DNA of 64,000 bases, taken from positions 868,001 to 932,000 of the forward strand of contig CBDCBQ010000003.1 in the NCBI GenBank assembly GCA_965214415.1, written 5' to 3'. The stretch is from RH-AL1 sp965214415 (GTDB lineage: Bacteria; Pseudomonadota; Alphaproteobacteria; Rhizobiales; Beijerinckiaceae). The position numbers and the translations under genes are program-made. Shown here in pieces: positions 8,190-17,147 of the stretch. The notes beneath the pieces were generated by a model. That model did not search any database. It saw only the letters and a list, made by a program, of their open reading frames with translations, and had not been told where the DNA came from. How positions within the stretch are numbered: the first letter of the stretch is position 1; every line of letters begins with the position of its first letter.

Positions 8190-8296
8190 CGGCGCGGCCG
8201 GGGTAGAAGATAAACGAGAGCGAATCCAGCCTTTCAACGCTCCCGCTTCTGCTATAGCGCCCCCACCTTTCTCGCCCCAGCTTCAGGACTCCGCCC

Positions 8297-9826
8297 GTGA
8301 AAACAATGCTCGCCCGCCTCGCCGACCGCCGTGCGGATGCCGTGGCTGGCGGCGGCCAGCGCCGCGTCGAGGCGCAGCACGAGAAGGGCAAGCTCACCGC
8401 GCGCGAGCGCATCGAGCTGTTGCTCGACGAGGGCTCGTTCGAGGAGTTCGACATGTTCGTCCAGCACCGGGCGGTCGACTTCGGCATGGCCGAGCACAAG
8501 ATCCCCGGCGATGGCGTGGTGACGGGCTGGGGCACGATCTCGGGGCGCACCGTCTTCGTCTTCGCCAAGGACTTCACCGTGTTCGGCGGCTCGCTGTCGG
8601 AGACGCATGCGCAAAAGATCATGAAGATCCAGGACATGGCGCTGCGCAACCGGGCGCCGATCATCGGCCTGTTCGATGCCGGCGGCGCGCGCATCCAGGA
8701 GGGCGTGGCCGCGCTCGGCGGCTACGGCGAGGTGTTCCAGCGCAACGTGCTGGCCTCGGGCGTCATCCCGCAGATCTCGGTCATCATGGGGCCGTGCGCC
8801 GGTGGTGACGTCTACTCGCCGGCGATGACCGACTTCATCTTCATGGTGAAGGGCACGAGCTACATGTTCGTCACCGGCCCCGATGTCGTGAAGACGGTGA
8901 CGAACGAGACCGTGACGGCGGAGGAGCTGGGCGGCGCCTCGGTGCACGCGGTGAAAAGCTCGGTCGCCGATCGCGCCTACGAAAACGACGTCGAGGCGCT
9001 GCTGCAGATGCGTCGCCTGGTCGACTTCCTGCCGGCGTCGAACACCGCGCCCTCGCCGGAATGGCCGGCCGCGCGCGCCGAGGATGACGATGCCTCGCTC
9101 GACACGCTGGTGCCGGACAACGCGAATACGCCCTACGACATCAAGGAGCTGATCCTGAAGGTCGCCGACGACGGCGACTTCTTCGAGATCCAGGATGCGC
9201 ACGCCAAGAACATCGTCGTCGGCTTCGGCCGCGTCGAGGGGCGCACGGTTGGTTTTGTCGCCAACCAGCCGATCGTGCTGGCCGGCGTGCTCGACTCCGA
9301 CGCCTCGCGCAAGGCCGCGCGGTTCGTGCGGTTCTGCGACTGCTTCTCGATCCCGATCGTCACCTTCGTCGACGTGCCGGGTTTCTTGCCTGGCGTCAGC
9401 CAGGAGTACGGCGGCCTCATCAAGCACGGCGCCAAGCTGCTCTTCGCCTACGCCGAAGCGACCGTGCCGAAGCTCACCATCATCACGCGCAAGGCCTTCG
9501 GCGGCGCCTATGACGTGATGGCCTCGAAGCACCTGCGCGGCGACTTGAACTACGCCTGGCCGACGGCGCAGATCGCGGTGATGGGCGCCAAGGGCGCCGT
9601 CGAGATCATCTTCCGCGCCGACGTGAAGGACGCCGAGAAGATCGCGGCGAAGACGAAGGAATACGAGGACAATTTCCTGTCCCCGTTCGTCGCGGCCGAG
9701 CGCGGTTATATCGACGAGGTGATCCTGCCGCACGCCACCCGCCGCCGGGTCGCCAGCGGGCTCGCGATGCTACGCGGCAAGAAGCTGGAGAACCCGTGGA
9801 AGAAGCACGGAAATATTCCGCTCTAG
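8297..9826 (+). CDS. pccB: Propionyl-CoA carboxylase beta subunit (carboxyltransferase)
   Basis: A 509-aa carboxyltransferase subunit that moves CO2 from biotin to propionyl-CoA, giving methylmalonyl-CoA. It has the two crotonase-like halves of the family: an N-terminal half with KLTARERIELLLDEGSFEE, FDAGGARIQEG and GPCAGGDVYSPA, and a C-terminal half with VGFVANQPIVLAGVLD, VDVPGFLPG, TIITRKAFGGAYDVM and MGAKGAVEIIF. These favour acyl-CoA carboxylase of the propionyl class over acetyl-CoA carboxylase AccD. GTG at 8297 gives MKTMLARL, matching the usual family N-terminus. The biotin subunit pccA lies 1.3 kb downstream on the same strand, with one opposite-strand gene between. Confidence 0.95.
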   Translation: MKTMLARLADRRADAVAGGGQRRVEAQHEKGKLTARERIELLLDEGSFEEFDMFVQHRAVDFGMAEHKIPGDGVVTGWGTISGRTVFVFAKDFTVFGGSLSETHAQKIMKIQDMALRNRAPIIGLFDAGGARIQEGVAALGGYGEVFQRNVLASGVIPQISVIMGPCAGGDVYSPAMTDFIFMVKGTSYMFVTGPDVVKTVTNETVTAEELGGASVHAVKSSVADRAYENDVEALLQMRRLVDFLPASNTAPSPEWPAARAEDDDASLDTLVPDNANTPYDIKELILKVADDGDFFEIQDAHAKNIVVGFGRVEGRTVGFVANQPIVLAGVLDSDASRKAARFVRFCDCFSIPIVTFVDVPGFLPGVSQEYGGLIKHGAKLLFAYAEATVPKLTIITRKAFGGAYDVMASKHLRGDLNYAWPTAQIAVMGAKGAVEIIFRADVKDAEKIAAKTKEYEDNFLSPFVAAERGYIDEVILPHATRRRVASGLAMLRGKKLENPWKKHGNIPL

Positions 9827-9836
9827 TGCAGCAATC

Positions 9837-10874
9837 CTACCCCACCGAGCCGAACGCGTGCTGGGTCTGGGTGAAGATGTTGAGGTCGAGCTCGAGCAGG
9901 CCCTCGACCTCGCTGATCGCCCGCAGCTTCTGCGCCAGCTCGGTGACGCGGGCGTATTCGTTCATCACGGGGATGGGCGCCTCGCCCGGCAGACCGAGCA
10001 TCTCGCCGAGCGCTTCGGAGAAATGCTTGGCATCCGAGCGCAGGCAGACGACGTCGAAGGCGGCGAGCGCGGAGAGCGATTGCGCGACCGAGGTCTTCTT
10101 CGGCGTCTCGTCCGGGGTGCCGCAGCTGAGCTGGCGCGTAAGGGGGTTCGACAGCGGCGTCAGAACCTCGTTCGGAGCCCGCCTGACGAACCGCCGCAGC
10201 GCGTCCTCCTCGAGCTTCTCGAACTCTCTCAAACTCTCGATGACCGGCTCGAACGTCAGCATGTCGCGCGGGCCGAGCAGCTCGCGCGTCTTGTCCGTGA
10301 CGTTCTTCAAGATGATCAGGCGTTCCGCCAACTCCTCGTAGGGATCGCGGAAGATGACGACCGACTTGAAGCCCTGAGTGAGGTACAACTCGATACTCTT
10401 GATGAAGAGTCTGCCGCTGATGTAGGCGGACTTGAGATCGACGATGCAGAAGACCTGCATGGACGTCTCGATGCCGCGACGATCGATGCCGCGATACCAG
10501 TATTGAAAACGGTCTTTCAGCGCGTCGTCGATCCGCCACAGCGGCAGCAGGTGCGTCTCGAGGCGGAATACCTTGTCGTTGAGGAAGGTCTCGCGGGGGC
10601 GGCGGTAGATCTCGAGTCCAGTCTCGGCTTCGTTGATGTCGAGGTGGGGCAGGCCGGCGACGCCGGGGATGACGCTGTCGTCGATGATGAAGCCACACAT
10701 GCCGGTCGAATGCCGGCCCGCGTCGACGAGCTCGGGGCGGTTCTGGTTCGCCGGCAGGACCATGATCTCGACGCCGTCGTGAGCGATCCGCACCGAGGGC
10801 ACGGTGCCGCCCGTATCGGGCACGAGGTAGAACCCGATCGACCCTCCGACATCGTAATCGACGCTGAACAGCAT
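9837..10874 (-). CDS. Conserved-looking protein of unknown function between pccB and pccA
   Basis: A 345-aa soluble protein. The start MLFSVDYDVGGSIGFYLVPD is chosen because AGGG precedes this ATG and the 49 residues before it are low-complexity. Visible blocks are GRHSTGMCGFIIDD, AETGLEIYRR, FRLETHLLPLW, DRFQYWYRGIDRRG and SVVIFRDPYEELAERL. The last resembles the RDPxxxxxS-like PAPS-contact segment of sulfotransferases, but no 5'-phosphosulfate loop is obvious, so this is only a hint. It converges on pccB with 10 bp between stops and is divergent from pccA. I would not assign a function. Confidence 0.7.
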   Translation of the reverse strand: MLFSVDYDVGGSIGFYLVPDTGGTVPSVRIAHDGVEIMVLPANQNRPELVDAGRHSTGMCGFIIDDSVIPGVAGLPHLDINEAETGLEIYRRPRETFLNDKVFRLETHLLPLWRIDDALKDRFQYWYRGIDRRGIETSMQVFCIVDLKSAYISGRLFIKSIELYLTQGFKSVVIFRDPYEELAERLIILKNVTDKTRELLGPRDMLTFEPVIESLREFEKLEEDALRRFVRRAPNEVLTPLSNPLTRQLSCGTPDETPKKTSVAQSLSALAAFDVVCLRSDAKHFSEALGEMLGLPGEAPIPVMNEYARVTELAQKLRAISEVEGLLELDLNIFTQTQHAFGSVG

Positions 10875-11080
10875 GACGTTTCCCTGCGTGCCGCCAGCAC
10901 GAGCCGCCGCGGACAGGCGACGCGCGCCGTTCCGCCCCTTACCAGCCGCGAGGCGGGGCGAGCAAGCGCGCGGCCAAGCCCGAGCCGGAGGCCAAGCCGG
11001 GACCGCGCCGCCGGCGTGCATGCGACGACCCTTGTTCTAGCCCTGGCATCCGCCTAACAAGCCGCCTCCAGGGAGTGGCC

Positions 11081-13078
11081 ATGTTCAAGAAGATCCTCAT
11101 CGCCAATCGCGGCGAGATCGCCTGCCGGGTGATCAAGACCGCCCGGCGCATGGGGATCGCGACGGTCGCCGTCTATTCCGAGGCCGACCGCGACGCGCTG
11201 CATGTGGCGATGGCGGACGAGGCCGTCGCCATCGGACCGCCGCCGGCCGCGCGATCCTATCTCGACATCGCCCGCATCGTCGACGCCTGCAAGGCGACCG
11301 GCGCCGAGGCGGTGCATCCAGGCTACGGTTTTCTGTCCGAGCGCGCGGCCTTCGCCACCGCGCTGGCCGAGGCCGGCATCGTTTTCATCGGCCCGAACGC
11401 TGGCGCGATCGAGGCGATGGGCGACAAGATCACCTCGAAGAAGCTCGCCGCGAAGGCCGGCGTCTCGACGGTGCCGGGCCATCTCGGCGAGATCGCCGAT
11501 ACGAGCGAGGCGATCCGCATCGCCGACGAGATCGGCTATCCGGTGATGATCAAGGCCTCCGCGGGCGGCGGCGGCAAGGGCATGCGCATCGCCTACAAGA
11601 GCGACGAGGTGGCGGAAGGCTTCGACCGCTCGCGCTCGGAGGCCAAATCCTCGTTCGGCGACGATCGCATCTTCATCGAGAAGTTCATCGAGGACCCGCG
11701 CCACATCGAGATCCAGGTTCTCGGCGACAAGCATGGCACCTGCCTCTATCTCGGCGAGCGCGAATGCTCGATCCAGCGTCGCAACCAGAAGGTCGTCGAG
11801 GAAGCGCCTTCGCCGCTGCTCGACGCGGCGACGCGCAAGACGATGGGCGAACAGGCCGTCGCGCTCGCCAAGGCGGTCGGCTACGATTCGGCCGGAACCG
11901 TCGAGTTCGTCGCCGGACAGGACAAGAGCTTCTACTTCCTCGAGATGAACACGCGGCTGCAGGTCGAGCATCCGGTGACCGAACTCGTCACCGGCATCGA
12001 TCTCGTCGAGCAGATGATCCGCGTCGCCGCCGGCGAGGCGCTCCAGCTCACGCAGGATCGCGTCAAGCTGGATGGCTGGGCAATCGAGACGCGCGTCTAC
12101 GCCGAGGACCCGGTGCGCGATTTCCTGCCCTCGACGGGCCGGCTCACGACGTTCAAGCCACCGACGGAGGGGCGCCAGGGCGACCGCATCGTGCGCGTCG
12201 ACACCGGCGTCATCGAGGGTGGCGAGATCTCGATCCATTACGACCCGATGATCGCCAAGCTCGTCACACACGCGCCCGACAGGGCAGGGGCCATCGCCGC
12301 GCACGCCGACGCGCTCGATCGCTTCGTGATCCACGGCATCCGCCACAACATCCCGTTTCTCGCCTCCATCATGGCGCGGCCGCGCTGGCGGGAAGGCGCG
12401 CTGTCGACACGCTTCATCGTCGAGGAATATCGCGACGGCTTTTCACCGCCGGCTCCGACGGGCGCGATGGCGGCGACGTTCATCGCCGTGGCGCTGGCGA
12501 TCGACCACGCACTCGACATGCGTCGCGGCGCCATCGCCGGCGCGATCCGGCCGCACCGCCCCTATGACGGCGAGCGCGCCGTGCTGCTCGGCAAGGAGCG
12601 CCACGACGTCGACGTTTCGATCGGCGAGGACATCGCGGTGCGGCTCGAGACCGGCGGCGAACTCGTGCGCGCCGCCAGCCGATGGGTGCCGGGCGCGGTG
12701 GTATGGACCGGCACGGTAAACGGCACGCCGATCGCGGTCGCCGCGCGGCCGATCCTCAACGGCTACGCCCTGTCGCACGGCGGCTTCGCCAGCGACGTGC
12801 GCGTGTTCTCGCGGCGCCAGGCGGACCTCGTCGCGCTGATGCTCGAGCGCGAGGACGCCGACGATCAGAAGACGCTGCTCTGCCCGATGCCCGGCCTCGT
12901 GAAGAAGATCCACGTGACCGAGGGGCAGCAGGTCAAGGCCGGCGAGCCGCTCTGCCTCGTCGAGGCGATGAAGATGGAGAACGTGCTGCGCGCCGAGCGC
13001 GACGTGACGATCAAGTCGATCGAGGCCGCCGAGGGCGCCTCGCTCGCCGTCGACGCGCCGATCATGACGTTCGTGTGA
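11081..13078 (+). CDS. pccA: Propionyl-CoA carboxylase alpha subunit (biotin carboxylase plus biotin carrier)
   Basis: A 665-aa protein. Residues 1-450 are biotin carboxylase: FKKILIANRGEIACRVI, GYGFLSE, ATP-grasp KASAGGGGKGMR and the EMNTRLQVEHPVTE block. A less conserved region (about 450-590) binds the beta subunit. The C-terminal biotinyl domain carries EAMKMEN with the biotin-accepting Lys631. The enzyme carboxylates biotin with ATP and bicarbonate for PccB. ATG at 11081 is preferred to GTG at 11075 because MFKKILIANRG is the family start and CAGGGAG lies just upstream. Methylmalonyl-CoA epimerase at 22393 completes the same route. Confidence 0.95.
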   Translation: MFKKILIANRGEIACRVIKTARRMGIATVAVYSEADRDALHVAMADEAVAIGPPPAARSYLDIARIVDACKATGAEAVHPGYGFLSERAAFATALAEAGIVFIGPNAGAIEAMGDKITSKKLAAKAGVSTVPGHLGEIADTSEAIRIADEIGYPVMIKASAGGGGKGMRIAYKSDEVAEGFDRSRSEAKSSFGDDRIFIEKFIEDPRHIEIQVLGDKHGTCLYLGERECSIQRRNQKVVEEAPSPLLDAATRKTMGEQAVALAKAVGYDSAGTVEFVAGQDKSFYFLEMNTRLQVEHPVTELVTGIDLVEQMIRVAAGEALQLTQDRVKLDGWAIETRVYAEDPVRDFLPSTGRLTTFKPPTEGRQGDRIVRVDTGVIEGGEISIHYDPMIAKLVTHAPDRAGAIAAHADALDRFVIHGIRHNIPFLASIMARPRWREGALSTRFIVEEYRDGFSPPAPTGAMAATFIAVALAIDHALDMRRGAIAGAIRPHRPYDGERAVLLGKERHDVDVSIGEDIAVRLETGGELVRAASRWVPGAVVWTGTVNGTPIAVAARPILNGYALSHGGFASDVRVFSRRQADLVALMLEREDADDQKTLLCPMPGLVKKIHVTEGQQVKAGEPLCLVEAMKMENVLRAERDVTIKSIEAAEGASLAVDAPIMTFV

Positions 13079-13084
13079 GGGCGT

Positions 13085-14284
13085 TCACTTCATCGTTGGC
13101 GCGAGCTTCTGCACGCTCTCGACATCGTCGCCGAGCCATTTGGCGTTCTTGGCGGTGCCGTCGAATGTCGCGCTGGTCTTGAACAGCTCGTACTTGCCTT
13201 CGAGCGCGTAGGGGCGGCTCCGCCCGAGCAGCTCGGCGACCTGCGGCTTGTCCATCGGCTTGAACGTCTTCACCGCCTCGAAGGCCTGATCGAGATCGCG
13301 CTGCGTCTCGCAGCCGGTGATCACCACCGAGGTCGGCAGGTTCATCGAGTAGTGCAGGAACTCGATCGGCTTGATCGGCGCGTCGCTTTTCAGGAGCACG
13401 CCGTCGCCAAAACTCTTCATTCCGAGCACGGCGATGCCGTGCTCGACGAGGTAGGGCAGAACAAGGTGCGCGAATGAGCGGAAATGCGCGTCCATCACGT
13501 TGAGCGGCATCTGCACGGCATCGAACAGGAAGCCGCGCTCGTGCGCGACCTCGAGCATCTGCAGATGGATGCGTGGATCCTTGTGCCCGGTGAAGCCGAT
13601 GTACCGCAGCTTGCCGGCCGCCTTCGCCTCCACGAACGCCTCCATCGCGCCGCCTTCGGCGAAGATGCGGTCGGGATCGTCGTAGCGCAGGATCTCGTGA
13701 TGCTGGACGAGGTCGATGCGGTCGGTGCGCAGCCGTTGCAGCGAATCGTCGATCTGGCGCGCCGCCTCCGCCTTGGTGCGACCGTCCATCTTCGACATCA
13801 GGAAGACCTTGTCGCGGTAGCCGTCCTGCTGCAGCGCGATCCCCATGCGCCGCTCGGAACGGCCGTCGTTGTAATCCCAACAATTGTCCATGAACGTGAT
13901 GCCGCGGTCGACGCCCTGGTGGATCAGGCGGACCGCCTCGTCGTCCGAGACGGCGTTCTTGCCAAGATGGAAGCCGCCCATGCCGACCACCGAGATCTTC
14001 TCGTCGGCGCGGCCGAAGGAGCGGTAGAGCATCTCGCCGCGGCGCTCGCCGGGCTCGGTGACGAAGGGCAGGTCGGCGGGGTCGGCCGGGCGTGTGGTCG
14101 GGAGCGCGGGCTTGTTCACGGCTGCCTCAGCGGTGCCGAGGGTGGCGAGACCAGCGCCGAGCGCGGCGCCCTTGAGGAAGCCGCGGCGTGGCAAGCTGGG
14201 GCAAGACATGCTGGGGCGAGACATGCTGGGGCGAGACATGCTGGGGCGAGACATGCTGGGGCGAGACATGCTGGGGCGAGACAT
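13085..14284 (-). CDS. Tat-exported aldo/keto reductase with repetitive N-terminus
   Basis: A 399-aa protein. Residues 1-25 are five copies of MSRPS, encoded by a 15-bp tandem repeat. Next comes a Tat signal (PRRGFLKGAALGAGLATLG, twin Arg at 33-34) ending near AEA. The rest is an aldo/keto reductase: FMDNCWDYNDGRSERRMG carries the catalytic Asp and Tyr, LMSKMDG the Lys and DLVQHHEI the His. Substrate unknown. The start at 14284 has an AAAGGA ribosome-binding site about 8 nt upstream; each repeat also offers an in-frame ATG. It lies 28 bp downstream of larB on the same strand and may be the last gene of the lar operon. Confidence 0.85.
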   Translation of the reverse strand: MSRPSMSRPSMSRPSMSRPSMSRPSMSCPSLPRRGFLKGAALGAGLATLGTAEAAVNKPALPTTRPADPADLPFVTEPGERRGEMLYRSFGRADEKISVVGMGGFHLGKNAVSDDEAVRLIHQGVDRGITFMDNCWDYNDGRSERRMGIALQQDGYRDKVFLMSKMDGRTKAEAARQIDDSLQRLRTDRIDLVQHHEILRYDDPDRIFAEGGAMEAFVEAKAAGKLRYIGFTGHKDPRIHLQMLEVAHERGFLFDAVQMPLNVMDAHFRSFAHLVLPYLVEHGIAVLGMKSFGDGVLLKSDAPIKPIEFLHYSMNLPTSVVITGCETQRDLDQAFEAVKTFKPMDKPQVAELLGRSRPYALEGKYELFKTSATFDGTAKNAKWLGDDVESVQKLAPTMK

Positions 14285-14285
14285 G
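14191..14285. repeat. 15-bp tandem repeat in the aldo/keto reductase 5' end
   Basis: Five perfect copies of acatgctggggcgag (14206-14280), with a degenerate copy at 14191-14205 and a partial copy at the other end. On the minus strand each unit encodes MSRPS and supplies an in-frame ATG. The unit is a multiple of three, so copy-number changes alter only N-terminal length. Confidence 0.97.
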
Positions 14286-14312
14286 GGCCGTCCTTTCGTT
14301 GTCCGGAAGAGA

Positions 14313-15014
14313 TCACGATCGTTGGTCCTCCATCGATGATGATGCCGCGATCATGTGCGCGGCATTGAGCATGCGTAGCGCGCAACAGGCGGCGCCGAAG
14401 CCGTTGTCGATGTTGACGACGGCAATCCCCGGCGCGCAGCTCGCGAGCAGCGCGTCGAGCGCGGTTCGGCCGCCCGTGGCGACGCCGTAGCCGACCGACG
14501 TCGGAACGGCGACGATGGCGCCTGGCACAAGGCCGCCGAGCACGGTCGGCAAGGCCGCGTCCATGCCGGCGACGACGATGAGCACGGGGTAGGCGCGCAA
14601 CTCGTCGAGCCGGTTCATCAATCGCCATAGACCGGCGACGCCGACGTCGGCGATCAGCGTCGCCGCCGCGCCGTGGTAGGTGAGGGTGCGGACCGCCTCG
14701 CGCGCGACGCCGACATCCGAGGTGCCGGCGCAGACGACCGCGACGCGCGCGCTGCCGTGCGGCTTGCGCGCGACGCCGAGGACCGCCGTCCGCGACACCG
14801 GGCAATAGTCGAGCCGGTCTCGGTGACGCGTCGCCAGCGCGGCGGCCTTGTCGGCATCGAGCCGGGTCAGCAGCAGCGAGGCGCCGCGCGCGGTGGCGGC
14901 GGCGAGAATCGAGTCGAGCTGCGCGGGCGACTTGCCGGCGGCGAAGATCGCCTCCTCGAGACCGGTGCGTGTTTGCCGGTCGTAGTCGAGGACGAATTCT
15001 TCCTCCGTGCTCAT
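14313..15014 (-). CDS. larB: Nickel-pincer cofactor biosynthesis protein LarB
   Basis: A 233-aa LarB, the enzyme that carboxylates and hydrolyses nicotinic acid adenine dinucleotide to start nickel-pincer nucleotide synthesis. The C-terminal half resembles AIR carboxylase PurE: VAVVCAGTSDVGVAREA, DVGVAGLWRL, VVAGMDAALPTVLGGLV, AVPTSVGYG and CAPGIAVVNIDNGFGAA are all family blocks. Its ATG overlaps the larE stop codon (ATGA), so the two are translationally coupled. It is the third gene of a larC-larE-larB unit. No larA is present in the window. Confidence 0.93.
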   Translation of the reverse strand: MSTEEEFVLDYDRQTRTGLEEAIFAAGKSPAQLDSILAAATARGASLLLTRLDADKAAALATRHRDRLDYCPVSRTAVLGVARKPHGSARVAVVCAGTSDVGVAREAVRTLTYHGAAATLIADVGVAGLWRLMNRLDELRAYPVLIVVAGMDAALPTVLGGLVPGAIVAVPTSVGYGVATGGRTALDALLASCAPGIAVVNIDNGFGAACCALRMLNAAHMIAASSSMEDQRS

Positions 15015-15841
15015 TCCGCCGCCTCGAACCGATCGACGAGAAAGGCGCTGCCGGTACGGTAGGGCGCGAACGACACGGACCGGCTCGCCACGGTCGCCGG
15101 CGCGGCGGCGAGGATGACGTGGCCGAACTCATGGCGTTCAGCCTCGCCCAGCGCGGCAAGGCTCGCGGGATCGAGCTCGACGACGATGCCCGAGGCGCGG
15201 ATGCGGCAGCGCACGGCCCGAGACGAGAAAGACCGGCCGATGCGAGCGCCGACGAGTCGCTCGACGTGATGGATGAAGCGCAGCGTGTCCGGCTCGACGC
15301 GCAGGCCCGTCTCGATGCGGCTCGACAGGCACGGCGCGGCCGGAAGCTCGGCGATGGCGGCGAGGCCGAGGTGGCGCGCCACTTCGCGCACGGCCGCCTT
15401 GCCGAGGCCAGCCTCGACGTACGGGTGACGCACGCCATAGTCGCGCGCGGCATCGAGGCCGGGCCGGTACTCGCCGAGGTCGTCGAGGTTGGCGCCGGAC
15501 ACGATAGGCTTGTCGGTGGCCCGGCCGATCGCGCCGTAGAGGTTGGTCTTGCAGAAGAAGCAGCGGTTGACGGGGTTCGCGCGGTAGCGGGAATCGGCGA
15601 ACTCGCCGGCCTCGATCACGCGCAGCGCCCAGCCTTCGCTCGCGGCCTGCGCCCGCACCCGCGCCGTCGCCTCGTCCGGCACGGCGGGCGAGACGGCGTG
15701 TATGGCTAGCATGGCGTGCGCGCCGAGCGCGCGATGCGCGACGCTCGCCAGGGTCATGCTGTCGACTCCGCCGCTGACGGCGACGGCAACGGTTTGCATA
15801 CCCTCGAAGATGGGCCTCAGGCGATCCAGCGCGGCATTCAT
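15011..15841 (-). CDS. larE: ATP-dependent sacrificial/catalytic sulfur transferase LarE
   Basis: A 276-aa LarE, which adenylates the pyridinium dicarboxylate nucleotide and converts its carboxylates to thiocarboxylates. The PP-loop SGGVDS is at residues 23-28. Cys94 and Cys97 (RCFFCKT) and Cys171 (APCLSSR) match the three-cysteine pattern of LarE proteins that hold a [4Fe-4S] cluster and can act catalytically, as opposed to the single sacrificial Cys of Lactiplantibacillus LarE. That reading is inferred from pattern. Start and stop both overlap neighbours by 4 nt (ATGA), so larC, larE and larB are one operon. Confidence 0.93.
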   Translation of the reverse strand: MNAALDRLRPIFEGMQTVAVAVSGGVDSMTLASVAHRALGAHAMLAIHAVSPAVPDEATARVRAQAASEGWALRVIEAGEFADSRYRANPVNRCFFCKTNLYGAIGRATDKPIVSGANLDDLGEYRPGLDAARDYGVRHPYVEAGLGKAAVREVARHLGLAAIAELPAAPCLSSRIETGLRVEPDTLRFIHHVERLVGARIGRSFSSRAVRCRIRASGIVVELDPASLAALGEAERHEFGHVILAAAPATVASRSVSFAPYRTGSAFLVDRFEAAE

Positions 15842-17046
15842 GCCGCCCCATCGTCCGAGAGCGCCAAATGTTCCGCCCGGCGCCGCAACGTCATGCGCTT
15901 GGCATGCGTCGCATGGGCGCGCGCGTCTTCGGCCTCGGCCTTGGCCGTGCGACCGCCGGGCCGATCCACGGTCTTGACGCGAACGATCGTGCCGTCCACC
16001 TCGACCTCGCGCAGATCGCGCGGCAGCGCGGCGCCGGCGACAAAGTGGTGGCGCAGGCCGATCGTCGTCGTCTCGCGGAAGCAGGCGGCGATCGCGGCGT
16101 CGGTCGCGCTGGCGCGGGCGAGCGCGCGCACCGCCATCATCATGCGTCCCTTCTTGCCGAACACCGGCATCTGCACGACGTCGAATATGTCGGGGTGTTC
16201 GCGCAGCCGGTCGAGCCCCATCGCCAGGTCCTCCGGCGACTGGTCGTCGACCTCGAACTCGATGACGGCAAGTTCGCGGTGGTCGCCGGTCGGCGTCGCG
16301 TCGGCCTGAACCTCGTCGAAGGCGAGCACGCGCAGGCAATTCGACAGGCCCGGCAGCGTGCGCGTGCCGAAGCCGATGCCGGTGCGCCCGAGGATACGGC
16401 GGCGGGTCTCCGCGGCCGCGTGCTCGCGCAGATGGCGCAAGATCGCGGCGCCGGTCGGCGTCACGCGCTCGCCGGAAATCCCGTCGTCGAGCGTCTCGAA
16501 GCCGCGCAGCAGGATCGCCGTCGCCGGCGCTGGCACCGGCAGCAGTCCGTGCGCTGTCTGAACGCGTCCCGACCCGAGCGGAAGGGCGCCGATGCTCCAG
16601 CTGCGCGCGCCGCTCGCGACGATGAGATGGGCGGCTGCAATTATGTCGGCGATCGAGTCCCACGCGCCGACCTCGTGGAAGGCGACGTCGGCGACGGCGA
16701 TGCCGTGCACCTCCGCTTCGGCTTCAGCGAGGTGGGTGAAGATCGAGATGGCATGGTCGCGCACGGCGGTGTCGAGGTCGGCGGCTTCGATGTGGTCTTT
16801 GATGTGCGACCAGTGGCGGTGGCCGTGGTGGCCGTGCCCGTGCGGTTCGGGTTTCACATCGCGGGTGACGTCGAAACGCCGGCCGCGCAGCACCCCATCG
16901 TTATGGGCGATCAGCGTGCAGGAGACCGGGGCGACGGCGCGGACCGCGGCAAGCGTCGCGGCCTCGTGGTGCGGGAAGGCGTCGAGCAGGGCCGCAGCGA
17001 ACATGTCGCCGGCCATGCCGCCGACGGCGTCGAGATGGATGTGCAT
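15838..17046 (-). CDS. larC: Nickel insertion cyclometallase LarC
   Basis: A 402-aa LarC that inserts nickel into the pincer nucleotide using CTP. The start MHIHLDAVGGMAGDM is the family hallmark. A His-rich stretch at 69-80 (HGHGHHGHRHW) is the likely nickel reservoir, followed by VAFHEVGAWDSIADI and a C-terminal half with VFGKKGRMMMAV. In Lactiplantibacillus the gene is split (larC1/larC2) and joined by programmed frameshifting; here it is one uninterrupted frame. ATG at 17046 is favoured over an upstream TTG because it begins the conserved motif. It is first in the larC-larE-larB operon. Confidence 0.93.
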   Translation of the reverse strand: MHIHLDAVGGMAGDMFAAALLDAFPHHEAATLAAVRAVAPVSCTLIAHNDGVLRGRRFDVTRDVKPEPHGHGHHGHRHWSHIKDHIEAADLDTAVRDHAISIFTHLAEAEAEVHGIAVADVAFHEVGAWDSIADIIAAAHLIVASGARSWSIGALPLGSGRVQTAHGLLPVPAPATAILLRGFETLDDGISGERVTPTGAAILRHLREHAAAETRRRILGRTGIGFGTRTLPGLSNCLRVLAFDEVQADATPTGDHRELAVIEFEVDDQSPEDLAMGLDRLREHPDIFDVVQMPVFGKKGRMMMAVRALARASATDAAIAACFRETTTIGLRHHFVAGAALPRDLREVEVDGTIVRVKTVDRPGGRTAKAEAEDARAHATHAKRMTLRRRAEHLALSDDGAA

Positions 17047-17147
17047 GGAACCGTAGCGCTTCGGGAGGTCGCGCAATAAGCGCCTCGAGGCTGGAAAAGT
17101 TCGCGGATGGGCTGTCCCGAGGCTGTCAGGCTCTCATCGTGAGAAGG

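Noticed and set aside
4690..8694. A 1334-codon open frame on the minus strand covering the ppc region
   Set aside because: It is an alternative frame of ppc (4917-7682, with all PEPC motifs) joined to GC-rich shadow sequence. Only its last ~60 codons are meaningful, as the HigA remnant.
14191..14285. Regularly spaced repeats that might suggest a CRISPR array
   Set aside because: Units are directly adjacent with no spacers and encode an in-frame peptide. No cas genes nearby. The same applies to 23949-24053.
15011..16663. A 550-codon frame that could suggest a LarC-LarE fusion
   Set aside because: The first half is a low-complexity shadow of larC. LarE proper starts at 15841, with a 4-nt overlap to the larC stop.
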